Assembly (NCBI GenBank): GCA_934402055.1
Contig: CAKRTC010000008.1
Coordinates: forward strand, 1-64,000
Reading direction: 5' to 3'
Origin: an uncultured Lachnospiraceae bacterium
Lineage (GTDB): Bacteria > Bacillota > Clostridia > Lachnospirales > Lachnospiraceae
Length of the DNA stretch: 64,000 bases
In this document: positions 45,247-54,696 of the stretch, one piece after another
Numbering within the stretch: the first letter of the stretch is position 1
How the letters are laid out: each line of letters starts with the position of its first letter
Notes under the pieces: generated by a model
The model's input: the letters and a program-made list of their open reading frames with translations, nothing else
Databases searched by the model: none
What the model was told of the DNA's origin: nothing
Position numbers and translations under genes: made by a program

Positions 45247-47035
45247 TTTTCTCCACAACGGCGATTCCGAGATCATCAAGCTGCTTGGTGTCTACTACAG
45301 ACGGTGCTCCCATCATTGCGTCGGAAGCATCCTTAAGCTTAGGGAATGCCATTACGTCTCTGATACTGTCGGCACCTGCCATCCACATAGCAACTCTGTC
45401 CATTCCGTATGCAAGTCCTGCGTGAGGCGGTACTCCGTACTTGAATGCCTCAAGAAGGAACCCGAACTGACTGTTGGCCTGCTCCGGAGTAAATCCGAGT
45501 ACCTCAAGCATCTTCTCCTGAATATCTGCCTGATGTATACGAACGCTTCCTCCGCCGATTTCTGTACCGTTAAGCACGATATCATATGCCTTTGCACGAA
45601 CTCTGCCTGGATCCGAATCGATATACTGCCAGTCCTCATCCATAGGCATGGTGAAAGGATGATGCATGGCTGTAAATCTATGCTCCTCATCGCTCCACTC
45701 TAATAACGGGAACTCTGTTACCCAGAGGAACTTCCATGCTGTTTTATCGATGAGATCAAGCTGCTTTCCGAGCTCAAGTCTTACATTACCGAGTACATTT
45801 CTGACAATATTAAGCTTATCTGCTGCAAATACGATCAGATCGCCCTTCTCTGCTCCCATAGCCGCTATTATAGCTTCAAGCTCTTCCGGCTTAAGGAATT
45901 TTGCAAAGGAGCTCTTATGGCTTCCGTCCTCTGCCGCATTTACGCAGATATATGCAAGTCCCTTTCCTCCGAAAAGCTTGGCAACGTCTGTAAGTGCATC
46001 TATCTTCTTACGAGGCATATGTCCCTGTCCCGGAACTCTTATTCCTCTGATGACTCCGCCTGCCTCGGCAGCGCCCTTAAATACGGCAAAATCTGTCTTG
46101 CCTGCAATATCTGTCACATCCTGTATCTTGAGGTCGAAACGAAGATCCGGCTTATCCGAGCCGTATACATCCATGGCCTCCTTCCAGGTCATGCGTCTTA
46201 TCGGAAGCTCTACATCAACATCTATAACTTCCTTGAATACACGCTTTAAAAGTCCCTCATTGACCTCGATAACCGTATCTACATCCGCAAAGGAAAGCTC
46301 CATATCGATCTGAGTGAACTCAGGCTGACGATCTGCTCTCAAGTCCTCGTCTCTGTAGCAGCGGGCAAGCTGGAAATATCTGTCGAAGCCGGATACCATA
46401 AGCAGCTGCTTAAGAAGCTGAGGTGACTGCGGAAGCGCATAAAACTCACCCTGATGAACTCTTGACGGAACAAGATAGTCTCTTGCTCCCTCCGGTGTGG
46501 ATTTGATGAAGGTAGGTGTCTCTATCTCAAGAAATCCCTGCTCATCCATGTATTTTCTGACACTGATCGCAAGCTTTGAGCGGAGTGCTATATTACGCTG
46601 AAGCGGAGTACGTCTTAAATCAAGATATCTGTACTTAAGTCTGAGTTCCTCTCTTGTATTGGTCTCATCCTCTATCTGGAAAGGCAATACCGCCGACTCA
46701 CTTAAGATGCGAAGCTGTTTTGCCTCAATCTCGATGGCACCTGTTGCGATGTTGGTGTTGGCATCGTTTCCACGGCTTCTTACCTCACCGGTAACTGCAA
46801 CACAGTACTCGTTATGAAGTGTACCTGCCTTGGCGAATACCTCGCTTCCGCATATATCCTCCTCGAATATCGCCTGAATAACTCCGCTTCTGTCTCTGAC
46901 ATCTGTGAACACAAGTCCGCCCTTATTTCTGGACTTCTGTACCCATCCCATGACCGTAACGGTCTTGCCTATATCTGCCGATGAAAATTCCGCACATCTT
47001 GCGGTCCTTTTGAGACCCTGCATGCTCTCTGCCAT
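45239..47035 (-). CDS. aspS: Aspartyl-tRNA synthetase (bacterial type)
   Basis: 598 residues. OB-fold anticodon domain (GKTVTVMGWVQKSRNKGGLV), class II motifs FLEIETPTF (1), FQLARCYRDEDLRADRQPEF (2), GGGSVRIHQADIQ and GLAYGMDRVAMWM (3), plus the GAD insertion. Charges tRNA-Asp. Downstream of hisS by 1 nt. Confidence 0.97.
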   Translation of the reverse strand: MAESMQGLKRTARCAEFSSADIGKTVTVMGWVQKSRNKGGLVFTDVRDRSGVIQAIFEEDICGSEVFAKAGTLHNEYCVAVTGEVRSRGNDANTNIATGAIEIEAKQLRILSESAVLPFQIEDETNTREELRLKYRYLDLRRTPLQRNIALRSKLAISVRKYMDEQGFLEIETPTFIKSTPEGARDYLVPSRVHQGEFYALPQSPQLLKQLLMVSGFDRYFQLARCYRDEDLRADRQPEFTQIDMELSFADVDTVIEVNEGLLKRVFKEVIDVDVELPIRRMTWKEAMDVYGSDKPDLRFDLKIQDVTDIAGKTDFAVFKGAAEAGGVIRGIRVPGQGHMPRKKIDALTDVAKLFGGKGLAYICVNAAEDGSHKSSFAKFLKPEELEAIIAAMGAEKGDLIVFAADKLNIVRNVLGNVRLELGKQLDLIDKTAWKFLWVTEFPLLEWSDEEHRFTAMHHPFTMPMDEDWQYIDSDPGRVRAKAYDIVLNGTEIGGGSVRIHQADIQEKMLEVLGFTPEQANSQFGFLLEAFKYGVPPHAGLAYGMDRVAMWMAGADSIRDVMAFPKLKDASDAMMGAPSVVDTKQLDDLGIAVVEKNE

Positions 47036-47036
47036 C

Positions 47037-48323
47037 TTATCTCTCCTTTATGTAGAATTCCTTAAATTCCGAATATCCCTGCTCTGTGAGGCTTTCTTTC
47101 TGGAACTTCTTGTTCTTAGCCATCCAAACCGTGAGCACCTGCTTGCCTGCCGCTCTTGACTCTATAGCCTTGTTAAATATATCTCCGAGCTTATCCGCAG
47201 GTATGTTCTTCTCGATAAGCCATGCTTCCTTATTCCTGGACTTTATCAGCTTATCAGCTCCGTCCTCCATAAGTATGGTCATGATACGTTCAAAGCCGAT
47301 AGAGAAGCCGACAGCCGGTACATCCTGTCCGGTGAACTTTCCTACCATCTTGTCGTATCTTCCGCCTCCGCCTACCGAAGAACCAAAGGCTTCTGTCTTG
47401 ATCTCAAAGATCGTCCCTGTATAATATCCCATGCCTCTTACGAGTGTAGGATCGAATTTCATGGAAATGCTTCTGCCCTCAACATTTGCTATGCTCTCCA
47501 TGATATCCGCAACATTATCAGCTGCAGCCTTGGCGGTATCGGTTCCTATCTTGTCTCCGAAGGCTCTTACGCCTGCGGCATCTGTTGTAAAGTTATCCAG
47601 TATATCACGCAGCTTTGCCACAGACTCCCCGGACATACCCATATCCTTAAGCTCGGCATCCACGCCCTCGGCGCCTATCTTGTCCGCCTTATCAAGCACG
47701 ATAAGTATATCCTCTGCCTGCTCCTCCGGCATTCCGGCATATTTGATAAGCTCAAAGAGGAATCTTCTGTCGTTGATAACTATATAGAAATTGTATTTTG
47801 AAAAGCCCACCTTTTCCAATGCCTCGGAGGTTGCAAGCACAAGCTCCTTCTCGGCAAGATTGCTTGCGTCACCGAGTATATCGATATCGCACTGGGCAAA
47901 CTGTCTGAAACGTCCTCTTTGCGGACGGTCGGCTCTGAATACAGGTCCCATCTGAAGTGCCTTAAAAGGCTGAGGAAGTGAGCCTGCATTTGCCGAATAA
48001 TATCTTGTAAGCGGAAGTGTGAGATCGTATCTGAGTCCCTCCTCGGTAAGGCTCTCAGAGCCCTCCTCATCCGAACCGCTCAGCTTTTCAAGAGCCGCCT
48101 TAAGCTTTTCACCACGCTTAAGCACCTTGAATATAAGCTTCTCGTTTTCACCGCCCTGCTTGGAGGTAAGATTGCCTATATGCTCTACTATAGGTGTCTC
48201 GATCTCCGTGAAGCCGTACAGTGAATAAGTCTCTCTGATAATATGCTGTAATGCCGAGCGAACCTCCATCTCTGCCGGAAGTATATCTCTCATGCCTGTT
48301 ACTGCTTTTTTACTGAATGCCAT
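47037..48323 (-). CDS. hisS: Histidyl-tRNA synthetase
   Basis: 428 residues, class II, with ETPIVEHIGNL (motif 1), QMGPVFRADRPQRGRFRQFA (motif 2), RGMGYYTGTIFEI (HisA), and GFSIGFERIM (motif 3). Charges the tRNA-His. Begins a tight operon with aspS, HAAS, methyltransferase and rdgB. Confidence 0.97.
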   Translation of the reverse strand: MAFSKKAVTGMRDILPAEMEVRSALQHIIRETYSLYGFTEIETPIVEHIGNLTSKQGGENEKLIFKVLKRGEKLKAALEKLSGSDEEGSESLTEEGLRYDLTLPLTRYYSANAGSLPQPFKALQMGPVFRADRPQRGRFRQFAQCDIDILGDASNLAEKELVLATSEALEKVGFSKYNFYIVINDRRFLFELIKYAGMPEEQAEDILIVLDKADKIGAEGVDAELKDMGMSGESVAKLRDILDNFTTDAAGVRAFGDKIGTDTAKAAADNVADIMESIANVEGRSISMKFDPTLVRGMGYYTGTIFEIKTEAFGSSVGGGGRYDKMVGKFTGQDVPAVGFSIGFERIMTILMEDGADKLIKSRNKEAWLIEKNIPADKLGDIFNKAIESRAAGKQVLTVWMAKNKKFQKESLTEQGYSEFKEFYIKER

Positions 48324-48350
48324 ATCTTTATGCTCCCATTATTTGGATGC

Positions 48351-48372
48351 GGTCTGTCCGAAACCGCAGTCT
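48351..48372 (-). other. Hairpin in the hisS leader
   Basis: TGCGGT/ACCGCA with a 9-nt loop in the 90-nt gap between ctpA and hisS. No room for a T-box leader and no T-box motif seen. Confidence 0.45.
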
Positions 48373-48413
48373 TAGCCTAATATTATAACATCTATTCCCG
48401 TCCCAAACAATTG

Positions 48414-49916
48414 TTACGAGTATATCTGCTCCATTATGTTGTCAAGCGCCGTCCTTAACTGAATATCATTGTCAAAGTCCGGCCCGTTATCATTTCCGGC
48501 ATAATTCACCTTATCCGAAGTCATATCACCGTAATTCTCAAACGGCACCGTGATGCTCGGCTCTATGCCCACACCGTGGATACGCTCACCGTTCGGAAGT
48601 ATATAGTAATCAGTCGTGAATTTTACGGCAGAGCCGTCCGAAAGCTGATATATTGACTGAACTATACCCTTGCCGAAGGTCTTTTCCCCTATAACAGTAT
48701 AACCGTAATCCTTAAGCACTCCGGAGAATATCTCGGATGCCGACGCCGAATTGCCGTTTACAAGTACGACTATAGGAAGTTCCTGAGAATGCTCGTCCTC
48801 GGCATAATAAGGCTCAAGTTCTCCGTTTTTATCCTCTATATTAAGGAGCAGGGTCTTGCCGTCATCTCCGAGATCATCCTTAAGTATCTCATCTACCATA
48901 CGAAGCGCCACATTCATATCACCTCCGCTGTTATTACGGAGATCGACGATAATTCCGTCAACCTGCTTGTTTTCGGCAAGCTCATCCATAGCTGCATAGA
49001 AATCCTGCTCTGTCGTAGGCGTAAACGAGGATATGCTGAGATAGCCGATATTGGTGCCCTTTGCCACTTCATATCTTACCGATATCTCCTTGATGGTCTC
49101 CCTCTTAACACTAAGCTCAAGTTCTTCCCCGCCTCTCTTAAGCTTAAGTACCACCTCGGTACCTTCTTCGCCCGATATGAGGGCTACGCACTCATCCAGT
49201 GACAACTCCGCAAGATTCTTGCCGTCTGCCTCTGTAATGATATCTCCCGCTTTGACGCCTGCCGACTCTGCCGGTCCGCCTGCGGTCACGCTCCCTACAA
49301 GCACGCCTCCGTTGGCATCATCCTTGGTGACAGCAACGCCTATACCTACATAGCTTCCCTTCAAGCTCTTCTGTTCAGACTCGTAATTATGCGCCGAATA
49401 ATATGCGGCATAACTGTCATCTCCCACAAGTCCATAGATAAGTCCCGTGAACATTCCGTCGCTTATCCTCTGCGGATTCTGATCATAGAGATAATTACGT
49501 TTGATAAGATCCTTTATCTCATCGGTCTTGCGCAGTATATCTGTGGTGTCAAGCTCGCCGTCTTCTTTATTGCCGTGCAATGCCTCATAATACGGGAATT
49601 TAACAAGTATCTCGCCGTTTTTTCCTACCGGCAGATAAATGTAGCCTCTGTACAGCAATGCCGCAATCATACAAAGCACAATGCCTGCCGCAACTCCCTT
49701 GATAAAGCCGGATCTGCCGTCTTTCTTCATTCTTGTTCTGCGGCTTTTGCCGTGAATATCCTCCTTATTATCCTCTGACAGCGAGGCTGTGTTCTGTTCC
49801 TCGCTGCACACTGTATCGTCACAGCTCTCTTTGCAGTCCGAGACGGCTGCACCTGATGTCTTATTCGCTTCCTCTATATCTGTATATTCGTTTTCTTCTC
49901 TGTTTATATCTTCCAT
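48414..49916 (-). CDS. ctpA: S41-family C-terminal processing peptidase
   Basis: 500 residues: acidic cytoplasmic N-terminus, one membrane anchor near residues 70-90 (GVAAGIVLCMIAALLYRGYI), PDZ domain (about 165-260, GAESAGVKAGDIITEADGKN-like), and catalytic S41 domain with Ser in GNSASASEIFSG and Lys in GEKTFGKGIVQ. Periplasmic-side protease that trims wall or envelope proteins. In this position, just after the M23 hydrolase, it may process the cell-separation machinery. ATG at 49916 rather than the TTG at 49919. Confidence 0.93.
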   Translation of the reverse strand: MEDINREENEYTDIEEANKTSGAAVSDCKESCDDTVCSEEQNTASLSEDNKEDIHGKSRRTRMKKDGRSGFIKGVAAGIVLCMIAALLYRGYIYLPVGKNGEILVKFPYYEALHGNKEDGELDTTDILRKTDEIKDLIKRNYLYDQNPQRISDGMFTGLIYGLVGDDSYAAYYSAHNYESEQKSLKGSYVGIGVAVTKDDANGGVLVGSVTAGGPAESAGVKAGDIITEADGKNLAELSLDECVALISGEEGTEVVLKLKRGGEELELSVKRETIKEISVRYEVAKGTNIGYLSISSFTPTTEQDFYAAMDELAENKQVDGIIVDLRNNSGGDMNVALRMVDEILKDDLGDDGKTLLLNIEDKNGELEPYYAEDEHSQELPIVVLVNGNSASASEIFSGVLKDYGYTVIGEKTFGKGIVQSIYQLSDGSAVKFTTDYYILPNGERIHGVGIEPSITVPFENYGDMTSDKVNYAGNDNGPDFDNDIQLRTALDNIMEQIYS

Positions 49917-50063
49917 CAATAATTCAAATCACTTTCTGCCGGATCAATGATCAAAGGCAAGGAAATTGTAAAATATATTTATGTACAAAATATGTCACGA
50001 ATTATGTTCATGCCTCACGATCACATTTTCCGTCATATGTTCAAAGCGCAACGCAAACAACTC

Positions 50064-51371
50064 TTAAGGCCTAACGTAGCTTGTCGGATCAACATAGCTT
50101 CCGTTAATACGGATGCCGAAATGCAGATGTGGTCCGGTCGAATATCCGGTCGACCCCACAGTACCTATAGTGCTGCCCTTTGATACTGTCTGGCCACTCG
50201 AGACTCCCAATGAGGACATATGCATATAAACTGTATATACACTGCCTCCGTGGCTTATCATTACATAATTACCGGCTGATGCCGAATATGTGGATATGAC
50301 AACGGTTCCGCTTGCCGCCGCAACTACCGAAGCTCCCGAAGATGCGCCTATATCTATTCCCTTATGACTGGTAGACGCTCCCTCTGTTGGAGATGTTCTG
50401 GATCCGAATGCCGATGTTATACGACTTGATGACGGACACGGCCAGGTAAAGCTGATATCGCCCACACTGAGAGTTGTAAAGCTCTCTCCTTTTTCCGCAG
50501 CCTTTCTCTTGGCTTCCTCTTCCTGAGCTTTTATCTTAGCCTCTATTGCGGCAATATTATTCTCCTCTGCCTGTATGGCCTTCTGTATTCCCGCCATATC
50601 TGCCTGCATTCCTGCAAGTTCGGCTTCTCCGGCAGCTATCCTGGAATTATAAGAATCTATCTCTTTGGTCTTGTCATCCTGAAGCTTTTGTATGGAGCTC
50701 TTTTTATTCTCGGCTTCAGTCTTGGTCTGCTCCATGACTTCCTTTTCGCTCTCAAGCTCAGCCTTCTTGGCTTCGGCAGCCTCTTTGAGCACTATAAAAT
50801 CATTGAGTTTTTTACGGTCATATTCGGAAACTTTTCTAATATACTCAACTCTGTTGATCACATCCGAGAAACTCTGTGCTCCGATAAAAGCATCAAGCAG
50901 ATTGTCATTACTGTGCTCATACATAAACTTGATACGTGTCTTCATTGAAGAATACTGTTTTTCTTCCTCGGCTTCGGCATCCGCAAGCTCTGACGCGGTC
51001 ACCTCTATGCCTGCTTCAAGCTCCGTAACCTGAGCATCCAGCTCATCTATCTTCTGCTGCTGCGCCGCGAGCTCTGCATCAAGCTTCGCTATATATTCCG
51101 CGGCATCCGACTTAAGCTTGTTAAGTTCATCTATCTTGGCATCGACATTTTCACTGTCACTCTTTAACTTATCAAGCTTATCCTTGTTGTCCTTTATCTT
51201 CTGTCTTGAGGCATCTATCTCTTCGCTTCCGTAAGCCGCATAGCTTTGCTCCGGATGCGAAGCAAGGGTAAACGAAATAAGGGTTGTTGCTGCCAACACC
51301 CCTATCCCGATACGCTTCATGCCTCTGTTAAGGCTGCGCGTTTTTTTAATTTTTTCTGTATTTCTGCTCAT
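50064..51371 (-). CDS. Secreted coiled-coil M23 (LytM) peptidoglycan hydrolase, PcsB/EnvC-like
   Basis: 435 residues: signal peptide (RIGIGVLAATTLISFTLASH, ending SYAA), a long coiled coil (about 50-270; KDKLDKLKSDSENVDAKIDE, ELDAQVTELEAGIEV, EENNIAAIEAKIKAQEEEAK), then a LytM domain with metal ligands in SHKGIDIG and GPHLHFGIR. Ligand residues are present, so it looks active, unlike EnvC of E. coli. The gene overlaps ftsX (TGATG), so it is the likely extracellular partner of FtsEX at the septum. Confidence 0.92.
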   Translation of the reverse strand: MSRNTEKIKKTRSLNRGMKRIGIGVLAATTLISFTLASHPEQSYAAYGSEEIDASRQKIKDNKDKLDKLKSDSENVDAKIDELNKLKSDAAEYIAKLDAELAAQQQKIDELDAQVTELEAGIEVTASELADAEAEEEKQYSSMKTRIKFMYEHSNDNLLDAFIGAQSFSDVINRVEYIRKVSEYDRKKLNDFIVLKEAAEAKKAELESEKEVMEQTKTEAENKKSSIQKLQDDKTKEIDSYNSRIAAGEAELAGMQADMAGIQKAIQAEENNIAAIEAKIKAQEEEAKRKAAEKGESFTTLSVGDISFTWPCPSSSRITSAFGSRTSPTEGASTSHKGIDIGASSGASVVAAASGTVVISTYSASAGNYVMISHGGSVYTVYMHMSSLGVSSGQTVSKGSTIGTVGSTGYSTGPHLHFGIRINGSYVDPTSYVRP

Positions 51372-52294
51372 CAAACCTTCAAATGCTTACTGATGGTAAC
51401 AAATGATACAACAAAACCCATACCGACTCCGAGCACTGCTCCCACTCCGAGCATAACAGGCAATATCTCTCTAAAAGGGATCAGACTGATAATATCCTTA
51501 AGCGAATTAAAGCTGTCTGAAAGTATCAGTTTCTCCGATATATACCCCTCTGCATGACGATAGATCACATACATCAATCCTATCGGAACGATGGTTCCGA
51601 CAAGTCCGATAAAGCTTCCCTCTACAACAAAAGGTGCTCTGATCATACCGTTGGTTGCTCCGATAAGCTTCATTATCTCATTTTCCCTCTTACGGAAATG
51701 CGCCGCAAGATTGATGGTATTGCTTATCAGGAATACCGAAATAGCGAAAAGTATACCTATCATGGCAGCCGATACTATAACTATAGCCTGATTAAGCTTA
51801 TTCAGCGAATCCACGACCGAATTGGCGTAATTCACCTCACGAACTATCTCGAAGCTCCTGATATAGTCCACCTCAGCCTGCTGCCCGGAGATATTATTCA
51901 TAAATATCTCATAGCTGTCGCTCTCGGCAAGAGGATTATCATCCGCAAATGCTGCCGCAAGTTCATCGGCATTATCTCCGAAGTAGTCCTCCTTAAAGCC
52001 TTCCCATGCTTCCTCGGCAGACTTATAGTTTATCTCCTTTACTCCGCCGTGAGCAATTATATCATCACGGAAAGCATCCTTTTCCTCCATGCTTACGCCC
52101 TGGTTGAAGAAAACGCTTATTCCTATGGTATTTTCGGCCTGATATGCGATACTTCTGACATTTGCAAAGACAGAAAAGAAAAGACAGAATAAGAATATAC
52201 ATGCCGCTATAGTCGCAGTTGATGCAACCGAGAACAACAGATTCTTCTTAAGATTAAGCAGACCGCTTTTTAAACAATACAGAAAGGTACTCAT
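51371..52294 (-). CDS. ftsX: Cell division protein FtsX
   Basis: 307 residues with four spans (LLFSVASTATIAACIFLFCL N-terminal, then three C-terminal), large extracytoplasmic loop (VSMEEKDAFRDDIIAHGGVK), and the FtsX cytoplasmic RKRENEIMKLIGATNGMIRA motif. It senses FtsE ATP turnover and activates the M23 hydrolase outside. ATGA overlap with ftsE. Confidence 0.95.
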   Translation of the reverse strand: MSTFLYCLKSGLLNLKKNLLFSVASTATIAACIFLFCLFFSVFANVRSIAYQAENTIGISVFFNQGVSMEEKDAFRDDIIAHGGVKEINYKSAEEAWEGFKEDYFGDNADELAAAFADDNPLAESDSYEIFMNNISGQQAEVDYIRSFEIVREVNYANSVVDSLNKLNQAIVIVSAAMIGILFAISVFLISNTINLAAHFRKRENEIMKLIGATNGMIRAPFVVEGSFIGLVGTIVPIGLMYVIYRHAEGYISEKLILSDSFNSLKDIISLIPFREILPVMLGVGAVLGVGMGFVVSFVTISKHLKV

Positions 52295-53019
52295 TTCATA
52301 CCCTCCCCATAATCATATTCCCACGGAACGGTTTCAGCCTCTCCCACTGCCGCCGGTTCTCCGCTGTCTGACACTATGCGTCCTTTATTCATGACGACCA
52401 CTCTTTTACCGGAGGCTTCAACTATTTCTCTGGAATGTGTGATAACTATAACCGTCGTTCCCATGGCATTTATCTCGTAAAGGAGATTCATTATCTCTTC
52501 GGAATTCTTCTCATCAAGATTGCCTGTAGGCTCGTCTGCCAATATTACCGACGGCTGATTGATAAGTGCCCTTGCTATTGCAACTCTCTGCTGCTCTCCT
52601 CCGGAAAGCTGGTTTGGCATATTCTTATATTTGGCTGAAAGTCCCGTAAGCCTCAATATCTTAGGAACATTCTCTCGTATCTTACCCGCTGAGGCTCCTA
52701 TAACTCTTTGTGCAAAGGCGATATTCTCATATACATTTCTGTCGTTGAGCAATCTGAAATCCTGAAATATCACCCCAAGGCCTCGTCTGTACCTCGGTAT
52801 ATCCCTTGGTCTAAGCGTATTGAGGTCCTTGCCGTTGACTATAAGACTTCCTTCGGTAGCCTTAAGCTCTCTTGTAATAAGCTTCATCAAAGTGGATTTG
52901 CCGGAGCCCGAACGACCCACCACAAACACAAACTCTCCGTCCTTAATGCGGAGAGTTATGTTTCTGAGGGCACGATTACCCGTTTCATAGGTTTTGCTGA
53001 CGTCCCTGAATTCTATCAT
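52291..53019 (-). CDS. ftsE: Cell division ATP-binding protein FtsE
   Basis: 242 residues ABC ATPase: VGRSGSGKSTLMKLI (Walker A), LSGGEQQRVAIARAL (signature), VILADEPTGNLDEKNS (Walker B) and ITHSREIVE (H-loop). Drives FtsX. Operon order ftsE-ftsX-M23-ctpA. Confidence 0.96.
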   Translation of the reverse strand: MIEFRDVSKTYETGNRALRNITLRIKDGEFVFVVGRSGSGKSTLMKLITRELKATEGSLIVNGKDLNTLRPRDIPRYRRGLGVIFQDFRLLNDRNVYENIAFAQRVIGASAGKIRENVPKILRLTGLSAKYKNMPNQLSGGEQQRVAIARALINQPSVILADEPTGNLDEKNSEEIMNLLYEINAMGTTVIVITHSREIVEASGKRVVVMNKGRIVSDSGEPAAVGEAETVPWEYDYGEGMK

Positions 53020-53022
53020 ATA

Positions 53023-54105
53023 TCAATAATCCAGTCTGTCCATGTAATCAATATACTTAACAACCATGAGTGCGATCTTAAAGGTTATCGCATCATCGAA
53101 TACTCTTAAGTCAAGTCCGACTGTCTTCTGAAGCTTGTCGAGTCTGTATACAAGAGTATTTCTGTGAATGAAGAGCTGTCTTGAAGTCTCCGAAACATTA
53201 AGATTGTTCTCGAAGAACTTATTGATGGTGGACAAAGTCTCCTCATCAAACTCATCAAAGGTCCTGCCGTCGAATATCTCATTGATAAACATTCTGCACA
53301 GGTTAATAGGAAGCTGATAAATAAGTCTGCCTATACCGAGCTTATCATAGGATATGATCTTGGAATCCTCATAGAAGATCTTACGTACATCATGAGCAAG
53401 TCTTGCTTCCTTATATGAAAGGGATACATCCTTAAGTTCCTTTACCACAGAACCATATGCTATGCAGCAATCTATATTCTGCTCTGTGATAGCCTTAAGC
53501 ATGTCCTTTGCCCCGGCCTTAAGCTCCTTGCCTGCATCCTCACGATTCCTGATCTCATGAACCACGATCTGTCTGCCTTCATCCACACCTGTCATAAAAT
53601 CATTGTCCCCGAAGAACGGCAGTGCTCTGACGGCATCATATACGGCATCCCTTCCATTGCTCTCAATAACAAAAACAACTCGCGGAGCCTTGTAATCAAG
53701 TCCGAGCTTTCTCGAACGGTTGAAAATATCTATCTGGAGAAGATTGTCAAGCAAAAGGTTCTTGACGAAATCATCCTTATCTATCCTTTCCTTCTGAGCG
53801 GTAAGAAGATTCTTAAACTGCGCCTGAAGGAGCTTGACCGTCATTGCGGCATTGTCGGAATCCTTTCTTACAGCAGCCGCATAAGCCGAATCCGTGCCTA
53901 AATCAAGCTTAACAAAATAAAAATCTTCATTTTCAGTCTCTTGCTCATTGCTGCGAAGAAAAGCATCCATGCGCAGCTCAGCAAGGCCTTCAACATCGCC
54001 CTTTGACACGAGGATATGACCGCCGCGTTCAAAAACAGCAGCACTTGCTCCGGTAATATCTGTTGTATCATTAAGCGTATTCTGAATAATGTGAGTCGAT
54101 ATCAT
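53023..54105 (-). CDS. CdaR/PucR-type transcriptional regulator
   Basis: 360 residues: an N-terminal sugar-diacid-recognition-like domain (GASAAVFERGGHILVSKGDV), central GGDEF-like/CdaR linker (LNLCRMFINEIF-type), and a C-terminal HTH_30 helix (NKFFENNLNVSETSRQLFIH, RNTLVYRLDKL). The ligand is unknown. Its gene lies just upstream of ftsE on the same strand and may control the division genes or be unrelated. AGGGAG precedes the ATG. Confidence 0.85.
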   Translation of the reverse strand: MISTHIIQNTLNDTTDITGASAAVFERGGHILVSKGDVEGLAELRMDAFLRSNEQETENEDFYFVKLDLGTDSAYAAAVRKDSDNAAMTVKLLQAQFKNLLTAQKERIDKDDFVKNLLLDNLLQIDIFNRSRKLGLDYKAPRVVFVIESNGRDAVYDAVRALPFFGDNDFMTGVDEGRQIVVHEIRNREDAGKELKAGAKDMLKAITEQNIDCCIAYGSVVKELKDVSLSYKEARLAHDVRKIFYEDSKIISYDKLGIGRLIYQLPINLCRMFINEIFDGRTFDEFDEETLSTINKFFENNLNVSETSRQLFIHRNTLVYRLDKLQKTVGLDLRVFDDAITFKIALMVVKYIDYMDRLDY

Positions 54106-54414
54106 ACTGATCTCCCTGTATATTTAAGCTGTACAGTCTCTCCCTTGAGACTGCCCCGGCTTATGTGTCTTTGCCGTCCTTATACAAAGCCTCTGAGCTT
54201 GTTTAGAACAGATTGTATAAAAACATGCACAAATACACTTATAATTTACGCCGAAATTATATAAATTTCAACAATATATTTCAAAGAATTGCCAATTTTT
54301 TTTGTATTTATTTGTTTATTTTTTCCTAACAGATTGTGTTATGCTGTAATCAGCCGGCACATAGCAGATATATTTGTAAATAAACTGCTTGCAGGAATAT
54401 TTACAAATATATCT

Positions 54415-54494
54415 GCTATGCGGACAAGACCCGAAGGGTCTCCGGCCGCTTCATCGAGGAGCTGCTCCGCAGCTTCGAGATGTGTGCCGGATGA
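54415..54494 (+). repeat. 80-nt structured repeat, unit 1
   Basis: gctatgcggacaagacccga ... gccggatga. 78 of 80 positions equal unit 2; the two differences (tcc versus ctc) fall in the loop of the GAGCTGC hairpin, so the stems are conserved. Confidence 0.9.
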
Positions 54495-54539
54495 TACATC
54501 TGTAAACACACTGCCCGCAGAACTATTTATAGTATATTC

Positions 54540-54619
54540 GCTATGCGGACAAGACCCGAAGGGTCTCCGGCCGCTTCATCGAGGAGCTGCCTCGCAGCTT
54601 CGAGATGTGTGCCGGATGA
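54540..54619 (+). repeat. 80-nt structured repeat, unit 2
   Basis: Same sequence as unit 1 offset by 125 nt except tc/ct in one loop. The sequence between the units (54495-54539) is not the same hairpin but keeps a weak CTGTAAACA / TTTATAG character. Confidence 0.9.
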
Positions 54620-54696
54620 ACACACTCTTTTCACAGCAGCAGTATAAAATGAATCCCCGTCAACAAACACAATTAAACATCATAAGGAAAATATAA

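Larger units (their letters stand above)
54353..54620 (+). ncRNA. Candidate structured RNA with tandemly duplicated 80-nt domain
   Basis: Begins with CCGGCACA (54354) pairing with TGTGCCGG (54483). Inside is a perfect 21-bp hairpin, ATAGCAGATATATTTGTAAA-T (54361-54381) with its complement at 54399-54419, then CGG-AGACCC-GAA-GGGTCT-CCG (54421-54445) and CATC-GAGCTGC-GCAGCT-ATG (about 54452-54482). The last two elements recur in a second unit. The 54106-54696 gap upstream of the CBS gene has no other gene. Strand chosen by the downstream CBS gene, not proven. Confidence 0.5.

Noticed and set aside
48324..48413. T-box leader before hisS-aspS
   Set aside because: The gap is only 90 nt and contains a single simple hairpin, with no T-box-like specifier or antiterminator.
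54106..54696. CRISPR array
   Set aside because: Only two repeat units of 80 nt, spaced by 45 nt of unrelated sequence, with internal stems too large for CRISPR repeats.
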